From: Clostridiales bacterium | Lineage (GTDB): Bacteria > Bacillota > Clostridia > Christensenellales > Aristaeellaceae | Assembly: GCA_004556985.1 (NCBI GenBank) | Contig: SFFC01000072.1 | Location: 1 to 11,692 of the forward strand | Direction of reading: 5' to 3' | Length of the DNA: 11,692 nt | In this document: positions 6,387 through 11,692 of the stretch, piece by piece | How the letters are laid out: every line of letters starts with the position of its first letter | Position numbering within the stretch: position 1 is the stretch's first letter | The notes under the pieces: generated by a model | What the model saw: only the letters and a program-made list of their open reading frames with translations | Database searches by the model: none | What the model was told of the DNA's origin: nothing | Position numbers and translations under genes: made by a program

Positions 6387-9300
6387 TTATTGCATTGCGT
6401 CCTCGCCGACATCCTTGAGCTCGACGCTCAGCATCTTCGAGACGCCCTTCTCCTCCATTGCGACGCCGTAGAGGCTGTCGCAGCGCTCCATCGTTCCCTT
6501 TCTGTGCGTGACGACGACAAACTGCGTGTCCCTCGAGAAGTCCCGCAGGTAGTCGGCGAAGGTCGAGATGTTGCCGTCGTCCAGCGCCGCCTCGATTTCA
6601 TCCAGGAAGCAGAACGGCGTCGGCTTCAGGCGCAGCATCGCGAAGAGGATCGCGATGGCCGTCAGCGCGCGCTCGCCGCCCGAGAGCAGCGAGAGCAGCT
6701 GCAGCTTCTTGCCCGGCGGCTGCGCGACGATCTCGATGCCGCAGCCCAGCACGTCGTTTTCGTCCATCAGCCGCAGCTCCGCCTGTCCGCCGCCGAAGAG
6801 CTTGACGAACGTCTCGGAGAGATACTGCTGCATCAGGCGGAAGTTTTCCATGAACTGCCGCTCCATCTGCTTTTGCAGTTCAGCGATGATGCCCTGCAGG
6901 TCGTCCTGCGCCTTGAGCAGGTCGTCGCGCTGGCCGGTTAGCTCGTCATAGCGCTCGCGGCAGGCGCGGTAATCCTCCACAGCCGTCACGTTGACCGGGC
7001 CCATCGCGCGGATCTCGCGGCGGATGTCTCCCGTGCGCCTGTCGCTGGCCGCCAGGTCAAACGGCTCGGTCAGGTAGTCTCTTGCACCGGCGTAGGTCAG
7101 CTCGTATTCCTCCCAGATGCGCTGCTGCATCTGGGCAAGCTCGCTCTGTGTGCGACTGAGCACCATCTCCGCCTTGTGGCATTTGTCCTGGTCCTGGGTG
7201 AGCGTCCCGCGCAGCGCGTCGATCTCCTGCGTCATGCTGCGCACGTTCTCCTGTGCCTCGTTGCGCCGGCTCTGCGCGCTCTGCAGCGTCTTTCCGGCCT
7301 CCTGCAGGCGCTCGGCGCAGGCCGCGCTTTCCCGCTCGTCCTGCGCGAGCTGCTGCGTGCTCGCCTGATGGCGGAGCGTCAGCTGCTCGCGGCTCTCCTG
7401 CGCCTGGCCGATCTGCGCGGCGATTTCGTCCCTCTCGCGGCGCATTCTCGCCGCGTCCTGCGTGAGCGCATTGAGGTCGCGTTCCCTGGCCGTCATCGTC
7501 AGCCGCAGGCTCTGCGTCTGCTCGCGCAGCGCGTCCAGCGCCTCGCGCTTGGCATAGAGCGCCTCGCTGAGCTCGCCCGTGCGGCGGTTCATCTCGTCGC
7601 TGTTCTTTTGCTCGCCCTCCTGCGTGTCGCGCGCGCCGGCGAGCTGCGCGTCGATCTGCGCGAGGTTTTCGGCGATCTGCGCCCGGAGCAGCTCGCAGCG
7701 CTCCTGCTGCTGGGAATGCCCCTCGCATTGCTGCGTCGCCGTGCGCACGCGCTCGCTGGCGATGGAGACGTCGATCTGCGCCTGATGCAGGTCGTCAAAG
7801 GCCTGCGTGCGCCGCTCCTTGAGGCTCTGGCGGACGGCCTCGCCCTTTTGGAGCCGGGCCTCGTAATCCGCCAGCTGCTCCGCAAGCTTTTTCGTCAGGG
7901 CCTCGTGCTCCTTGATCTCGCGCTCGCGGGAGAGCAGGCTCGTCATTCGAGAGGCCGAGCTGCCGCCCGTCATCGAGCCGCCGGAGTGCATGACGTCGCC
8001 CTCCAGCGTCACCAGGCGGAAGGCGTGGTGGCCCCGGCGCATGATCTCGATGCCCGCGTCGAGGTTCTGTGCGACGACCGTGCGGCCGAGCAGGTTTTCG
8101 ACGATGCCGCGGTACTGCGGCTCAAAGCCGACCAGCTCGCTGGCCAAACCCACGCAGCCGGGCATCGAGAGCAGCTGGCGTTCCTGCGCATTGAGCGTGC
8201 GTCCGCTGATCGTCGTCAGCGGCAGGAAGGTCGCGCGGCCGAGCTTGTTCTGGCGAAGATACGCGATCATATCGCGCGCGACGTATTCGTCGCTCGTCAC
8301 GACGTTTTGCAGCGCGCCGCCCAGCACGGCCTCCATCGCGCGCTCCAGCTCCTTGGGCACGCGCATCAGCGAGGCGACCACGCCGTGGACGCCCGCATTG
8401 CCGCGCGCATGCAGCAGCACCTGCTTGACGGCCTGCTGATAGCCGGCGTAGTCGCGCTCCATCTCCCGCAGCACGCGCAGACGGCTCTCCGCCGCCTGCT
8501 TCTGGCCGCTGGCCTCGCTGATCGCGCTCTGAATCACGGCGATTTTCCGGCCGGTCTCCTGAATCTGCGCCTCGATGGCCTCCTCGGCTTTCGCGCATTC
8601 GGCCTCCTGACGCTTCGCCTCTTCAAGTTCCTCATTGGCGTCATTGAGCTGCTCCGCCAGGCGCTGCGCGAGGATTTCGAGCTCCTCGCGCTGGCTCTCC
8701 GCCTCCTCGCTGCGCCGCTCAAGCTCCTTGCGCATCGTCGAAAGACGCGCCTCGCTCGTGCGCACATCGCTGAGACGGTTGACGGCCTCGATGATCGCGC
8801 TCTTGTGCGCCTCGAGCTCCTCCTCGGCCCGGCGAGCCTCCTCCTGCGCATCGACCAGCTCGCGCTCCTTCTGTGCGATGCTGCGACCCAGCTCCGTCAG
8901 CTCGCCCTTCGTGCGCAGCGTATCCGCGCTGCATCGGGCAATCTCTCCCTCGAGCGCCTTGCTGCGCTCGCGCTTGATGTCCTCGTCCTGGCTGAGGGAG
9001 AGCACGTCCTTTTCCATGCGCGAAATCTCCGCGCGCAGCACGCCCAGCTCGCCCTCCCGGGCTTCCTTTTCGCGCGTCAGCTCCAGCACGGCGTCGTGCG
9101 CCGCAGAGACCTCGCCCTCCAGCGCCTGCGCGGCGTCGCTCGCCTGGTCGCGCGCCGCGGAAAGCTCGCCTGCGCGGCGCTCCTCCTCGGCAATCGCGTC
9201 CCTCAGGCCCGCGAGCATCTGCTCCGCGTCGGCGATACGCTCCTTGGCCCTGTCGCTGCGCAGCACGAACGCCGAGCATTCGAGCGTGCGCAGCTCATCG

Positions 9301-9956
9301 CGCAGCGCGAGATAGCGCCGCGCCGTCTCGCTCGCCTTGGCCAGCGGCTCGAGCTGGCTCTCCAGCTCGGCGATGATGTCCTCCACGCGCGAGAGATTGT
9401 CGCGCATGTTCGTCAGCCGCTTCTCGCTCTCCTCCTTGCGCGCGCGGTATTTGACAATGCCGGCCGCCTCTTCAAAGACGCCGCGCCTGTCCTCGCTCTT
9501 TTGGGAGAGGATCTCGTCGATGCGGCCCTGGCCGATAATCGAATAGCCCTCCTTGCCCACGCCCGTGTCGCGGAACAGCTCGATGATATCCTTGAGGCGG
9601 CAGGCCGCCTTGTTGATGTAGTATTCGCCCTCGCCGCTTCGGTAGACGCGGCGGGTGATCATCACCTCGGCGAAGTCGACCGGCAGCGCGTGATCCTCGT
9701 TGTCAAAGACGAGCGAGACCTCGCAGTAGCCCAGCCGCTTGCGCTTCTGCGTGCCGTTGAAGATGACGTCCTCCATCCTGCCGCCGCGCAGCGCCTTGGC
9801 GCTCTGCTCGCCGAGCACCCAGCGCACGGCGTCGGAGAGATTCGATTTGCCGCTGCCGTTCGGGCCGACGATGCCGGTGATGCCGTTGTCAAAGACGACC
9901 ACCGTTCTGTCCGCGAACGACTTGAAGCCATAGATTTCCAGTCTTTTCAGCCGCAC
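6387..9956 (-). CDS. smc: Chromosome condensation and segregation ATPase SMC
   Basis: An 1189-residue condensin subunit (B. subtilis SMC is 1186), which dimerises and acts with ScpA and ScpB to organise and separate chromosomes. The N-terminal head has Walker A GPNGSGKSN at 31-39 and the Arg57 finger within S-A-K-A-L-R-G. Long coiled coils fill about 165-510 and 670-1010. The Gly-rich hinge lies at about 520-660 and ends in GGSMTGGS. The C-terminal head carries the ABC signature LSGGE at 1091-1095, Walker B FCFLDE at 1115-1120 with catalytic E1120, the ALDD D-loop at 1124-1127 and a switch His at about 1151. The start is GTG at 9956, with AAAGGAG (9971-9965) 8 bases before it. It follows rnc by 30 bases. 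No truncation or frameshift is seen; scpA and scpB are not in the window. Confidence 0.98.
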   Translation of the reverse strand: MRLKRLEIYGFKSFADRTVVVFDNGITGIVGPNGSGKSNLSDAVRWVLGEQSAKALRGGRMEDVIFNGTQKRKRLGYCEVSLVFDNEDHALPVDFAEVMITRRVYRSGEGEYYINKAACRLKDIIELFRDTGVGKEGYSIIGQGRIDEILSQKSEDRRGVFEEAAGIVKYRARKEESEKRLTNMRDNLSRVEDIIAELESQLEPLAKASETARRYLALRDELRTLECSAFVLRSDRAKERIADAEQMLAGLRDAIAEEERRAGELSAARDQASDAAQALEGEVSAAHDAVLELTREKEAREGELGVLRAEISRMEKDVLSLSQDEDIKRERSKALEGEIARCSADTLRTKGELTELGRSIAQKERELVDAQEEARRAEEELEAHKSAIIEAVNRLSDVRTSEARLSTMRKELERRSEEAESQREELEILAQRLAEQLNDANEELEEAKRQEAECAKAEEAIEAQIQETGRKIAVIQSAISEASGQKQAAESRLRVLREMERDYAGYQQAVKQVLLHARGNAGVHGVVASLMRVPKELERAMEAVLGGALQNVVTSDEYVARDMIAYLRQNKLGRATFLPLTTISGRTLNAQERQLLSMPGCVGLASELVGFEPQYRGIVENLLGRTVVAQNLDAGIEIMRRGHHAFRLVTLEGDVMHSGGSMTGGSSASRMTSLLSREREIKEHEALTKKLAEQLADYEARLQKGEAVRQSLKERRTQAFDDLHQAQIDVSIASERVRTATQQCEGHSQQQERCELLRAQIAENLAQIDAQLAGARDTQEGEQKNSDEMNRRTGELSEALYAKREALDALREQTQSLRLTMTARERDLNALTQDAARMRRERDEIAAQIGQAQESREQLTLRHQASTQQLAQDERESAACAERLQEAGKTLQSAQSRRNEAQENVRSMTQEIDALRGTLTQDQDKCHKAEMVLSRTQSELAQMQQRIWEEYELTYAGARDYLTEPFDLAASDRRTGDIRREIRAMGPVNVTAVEDYRACRERYDELTGQRDDLLKAQDDLQGIIAELQKQMERQFMENFRLMQQYLSETFVKLFGGGQAELRLMDENDVLGCGIEIVAQPPGKKLQLLSLLSGGERALTAIAILFAMLRLKPTPFCFLDEIEAALDDGNISTFADYLRDFSRDTQFVVVTHRKGTMERCDSLYGVAMEEKGVSKMLSVELKDVGEDAMQ

Positions 9957-9964
9957 CTGAGCGA

Positions 9965-9971
9965 CTCCTTT
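9965..9971 (-). promoter_or_regulatory. Ribosome binding site for the smc GTG start
   Basis: AAAGGAG on the minus strand, 8 bases before GTG at 9956. It supports GTG as the smc start; the next codons already encode the first conserved strand (R-L-K-R-L-E-I-Y-G-F-K-S-F). Confidence 0.8.
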
Positions 9972-9986
9972 CCCCGGCGTTCGGGC

Positions 9987-10661
9987 TTACTTGGTGTTCA
10001 GGCGTTCCATCGCCATCTGCGCGGCCGCCTCCTCAGCGCGCTGCTTACGCGCACCCTGGCCGCGCCCGAGCTCGGTGCCGTCGGCGCGAAGCACGCGCGC
10101 CGTAAACATCCGGGCATGCGGCGGGCCGTCCTGCCCGATGATCTCGTAGGTCGGCGTCTCCTCGCCCAGCGCCTGAAGGGTTTCCTGCAGGGCGCTCTTG
10201 GCGTCCCTGTCGGCCTGCACGCCGCCCTCATAGGTGCCCATCGCGCGGTCGATCAGCGCGGCGGCCTCCTCCAGGCCTGCATCGAGGTAGACGGCGGCGA
10301 TCACGGCCTCCATCGTGTCGGCGAGAATCGAGGGGTTTTCCCGCCCGCCGACGACCTCCTCGCCCCGGTCGAGCTTGAGAAAGCTGCCCAGGCCAAACGT
10401 CTTCGCCGCCCGGGCCAGATTTGCCTCGCAGACGAGCGCAGCGCGCCTGCGCGTCAGCTGGCCCTCGCGCAGCTTGGGATATTTCTGATACAGCACGCGG
10501 CTGACGCACAGCTCCAGCACGGCGTCGCCCAGAAACTCGAGCCGCTGGTTGTCCTGGCACCTGTGGGAAAGCGCGTAGGACGGATGCGTCATCGCCAGAT
10601 CGAGCAGCGCACGGTCGGCAAAGGTATGGCCGATCGTCTGCTCCAGCAAGTGATAATTCAT
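9987..10661 (-). CDS. rnc: Ribonuclease III
   Basis: A 224-residue double-strand-specific endoribonuclease (E. coli protein 226), used for rRNA processing and mRNA/antisense decay. The N-terminal RNase III domain covers about 5-148, with signature NQRLEFLGDAVLE at 38-50 and metal-binding residues E42, D46, D115 and E118 (in ADTMEAVIAAVYLD). The double-stranded RNA-binding domain is at about 153-222, ending in the conserved G-x-G-x-x-K-x-x-A-E-x-x-A-A pattern. The ATG at 10661 is chosen because GAGGAG (10673-10668) precedes it and the protein then has family length; the open frame continues back to 10730 through the leader hairpin. It lies in the order acpP-rnc-smc. A long hairpin directly upstream suggests self-control by cleavage (inference). 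Confidence 0.96.
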   Translation of the reverse strand: MNYHLLEQTIGHTFADRALLDLAMTHPSYALSHRCQDNQRLEFLGDAVLELCVSRVLYQKYPKLREGQLTRRRAALVCEANLARAAKTFGLGSFLKLDRGEEVVGGRENPSILADTMEAVIAAVYLDAGLEEAAALIDRAMGTYEGGVQADRDAKSALQETLQALGEETPTYEIIGQDGPPHARMFTARVLRADGTELGRGQGARKQRAEEAAAQMAMERLNTK

Positions 10662-10680
10662 GCTCTTCTCCTCATCCGGC

Positions 10681-10731
10681 CGTGTATTTCGCTTCGCACC
10701 CGGCGCACGCCCGCGCGAAGTGAAATACACG
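10681..10731 (-). promoter_or_regulatory. Long-stem hairpin in the rnc leader
   Basis: The arms CGTGTATTTCGCTTCGC (10681-10697) and GCGAAGTGAAATACACG (10715-10731, plus-strand text) pair over 17 positions with a single mismatch/wobble, around a 17-base GC-rich loop. The hairpin ends 19 bases before the rnc start and directly before its ribosome site. It lacks a following U-run, so it is not a normal terminator. A stem of this length just ahead of rnc resembles the leader cleaved by RNase III in E. coli; a protein operator is the alternative. Confidence 0.6.
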
Positions 10732-10738
10732 GAAAGGC

Positions 10739-10765
10739 CGCCGCCCGGCGAATGGCCGGGCGGCG
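10739..10765 (-). terminator. Terminator-like hairpin after acpP
   Basis: A perfect 11-bp GC stem, CGCCGCCCGGC (10739-10749) with GCCGGGCGGCG (10755-10765), around a 5-base loop. It begins 7 bases after the acpP stop on the minus strand. The following bases read GCCTTTCC, a poor U-run, so it may terminate only partly or act as a 3' stability hairpin that raises ACP output over the downstream genes. Confidence 0.6.
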
Positions 10766-10772
10766 AACCCGC

Positions 10773-11000
10773 TTACATCTTCTCTTCAATGTAGGCCGCC
10801 ATATCCGCGACCGTCTTGACCTTCTCGATGGCGTCGTCGGCCACCTCGATGCCGAACTCCGTCTCAACATCCATCACCAGCATCATGACGGACGCGCTGT
10901 CCGCCTTGAGATCCTCCTTGAGCCGCGCCTCCGGCTTGACCTCTTCCTCCGAAACGCCCAGCTGTTCGGCGACCATCGTCCTGAGCTTATCCATGACCAT
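10773..11000 (-). CDS. acpP: Acyl carrier protein
   Basis: A 75-residue acidic four-helix carrier for growing fatty acyl chains in type II fatty acid synthesis. The phosphopantetheine attachment site is Ser35 in L-K-A-D-S-A-S-V; many bacterial ACPs have DSLD at this place, so DSAS is a small departure. The FGIEVADD segment at 49-56 and the closing K-T-V-A-D-M-A-A-Y-I are typical of helices III and IV. The ATG at 11000 has AAAGGAGG (11016-11009) 8 bases upstream; an ATG two codons on is less well spaced. It lies 74 bases after plsX. The fabD and fabG genes that stand between plsX and acpP in B. subtilis are absent. Confidence 0.96.
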   Translation of the reverse strand: MVMDKLRTMVAEQLGVSEEEVKPEARLKEDLKADSASVMMLVMDVETEFGIEVADDAIEKVKTVADMAAYIEEKM

Positions 11001-11045
11001 AGGTTTGTCCTCCTTTATTCATCGGTTGGGGTATGCTTGTATGCG

Positions 11046-11064
11046 AAAAGGGTCGTTCCCTCTT
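11046..11064 (-). promoter_or_regulatory. Weak hairpin between plsX and acpP
   Basis: On the minus strand AAGAGGG and CCCTTTT pair over 7 positions (one G-U) around a 5-base loop, 10 bases after the plsX stop. The U-rich portion is within the stem. It could be a weak attenuator or chance. No clear promoter is visible in 11001-11045. Confidence 0.25.
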
Positions 11065-11074
11065 CCTGCCCGCT

Positions 11075-11692
11075 TCAGGCCTTTTCCTCCTGCGCCGCGC
11101 CGGTGCTCAGCCGCGCAACCTCCTCGCGGATGACCTCGACCACGCCGCCGTCGACCATCTGCTTCGCCTGACGGATCGCGCAGAAGATCGCACGCGCGTT
11201 CGAATTGCCGTGCGCCTTGATGACGGCGCCCTCAACGCCCAGCAGCGGCGCGCCGCCGATCTCCGTGGCGTCAAAGCTCTTCTTGAGCGACTTGAACGTG
11301 TCCTTCGCCAGCAGCGCGGCAACCTTGCCCTTGGTGCTGCCCATCAGCCCCCCCTTGAGGAGCGAGAAGAGCATCGAAATCGCGCCCTCGGTGTTCTTGA
11401 GCAGCACGTTGCCCGCAAAGCCATCCGTCGCCAGCACGTCGCATTTGCCCGCCAGCGCATCGCGCGCCTCGATGTTGCCGCAGAAGGCAAACGGCTGCGG
11501 CTTCTCCATCAGGGCGTAGGTCTGCTGCACCTGCTCGTTGCCCTTGGCCGCCTCGACGCCGATGTTGAGCAGGCCGACCTGCGGCCTGTCGAGCTTCATC
11601 ACGCGGTTCATATATGCGCTGCCCATCATCGCAAACTGCACGATCCAGGAGGGCTTGCAATCGACGTTCGCGCCCGCGTCGACCATCAGCAG
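11075..11692 (-). CDS. plsX: Phosphate acyltransferase PlsX (5' part outside window)
   Basis: The C-terminal 205 or so residues of PlsX, a peripheral membrane enzyme that makes acyl-phosphate from acyl-ACP and phosphate for phospholipid synthesis. Recognisable blocks: DAGANVDCKP near the window edge, V-G-L-L-N-I-G-V-E...K-G-N-E, F-C-G-N-I-E-A-R-D, TDGFAGNVLLK, and G-G-A-P-L-L-G-V-E-G-A-V-I-K-A-H-G followed by the A-I-R-Q-A-K helix. The frame stays open to base 11692 (two Leu codons before the first Met seen), so the true start lies beyond the window. It ends in TGA at 11077-11075. Its product supplies lipid precursors from the ACP encoded next. Confidence 0.95.
   Translation of the reverse strand: MLMVDAGANVDCKPSWIVQFAMMGSAYMNRVMKLDRPQVGLLNIGVEAAKGNEQVQQTYALMEKPQPFAFCGNIEARDALAGKCDVLATDGFAGNVLLKNTEGAISMLFSLLKGGLMGSTKGKVAALLAKDTFKSLKKSFDATEIGGAPLLGVEGAVIKAHGNSNARAIFCAIRQAKQMVDGGVVEVIREEVARLSTGAAQEEKA

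Noticed and set aside
5323..6471. A 382-codon plus-strand open frame opposite ftsY
   Set aside because: Shadow of ftsY, which has every SRP-GTPase motif; the plus-strand product is compositionally odd and has no recognisable domain.
11031..11044. Direct repeat GTATGC twice, 8 bases apart, between plsX and acpP
   Set aside because: Two hexamers are easily chance, and no matching promoter or known operator pattern was found.
7176..11171. A 1331-codon open frame on the plus strand opposite smc, rnc, acpP and part of plsX
   Set aside because: Smc, rnc and acpP happen to share one frame, and their GC-biased third positions suppress stops on the opposite strand across the gaps. The translation is Leu/Arg/Ala/His-rich with no domain or ribosome site.

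Overview
The window suggests a GC-rich member of the Firmicutes, most likely Clostridia. This rests on gene order and on strong AAAGGAGG-type Shine-Dalgarno sites, not on any marker RNA. On the minus strand lies plsX-acpP-rnc-smc-ftsY, the lipid/RNase III/chromosome/SRP-receptor cluster typical of Firmicutes. It is followed by a small unrecognised membrane-anchored protein and a dusB-type tRNA-dihydrouridine synthase. No RNA gene, CRISPR array, insertion sequence, phage gene or defence system is visible, and no stretch longer than about 140 bases lacks a gene.

Left part, plus strand (1-3735): a secreted protein made only of four bacterial SH3 repeats (137-1051) ends at a strong hairpin terminator (1071-1118). 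Next is an enolase with all expected catalytic residues (1183-2463), overlapping by 4 bases (ATGA) a TauE/SafE-like permease (2460-3224). A small SdpI-like membrane protein (3361-3735) has its own AT-rich -10 element upstream. The plus and minus gene sets converge on a long hairpin (3765-3806) that can terminate both directions and that contains the dusB stop codon.

Right part, minus strand (11692 down to 3805): plsX runs off the window edge. It is followed by acpP (75 aa), rnc (224 aa), smc (1189 aa, GTG start), ftsY (335 aa), the unknown gene (179 aa, TTG start) and dusB (326 aa). Gaps from rnc to dusB are only 7-30 bases, which suggests one transcription unit. The acpP-rnc gap is the exception. 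It holds a GC-rich terminator-like hairpin just after acpP, then a 17-bp-stem hairpin just before the rnc ribosome site. Together these could allow high ACP and low RNase III output from one operon, and the second could be a target for RNase III self-control.

Most of the window is housekeeping. The points worth a second look are the two acpP-rnc hairpins, the enolase/permease translational coupling, the unknown gene between ftsY and dusB, and a gene-like minus-strand peptide in the 3225-3330 gap.
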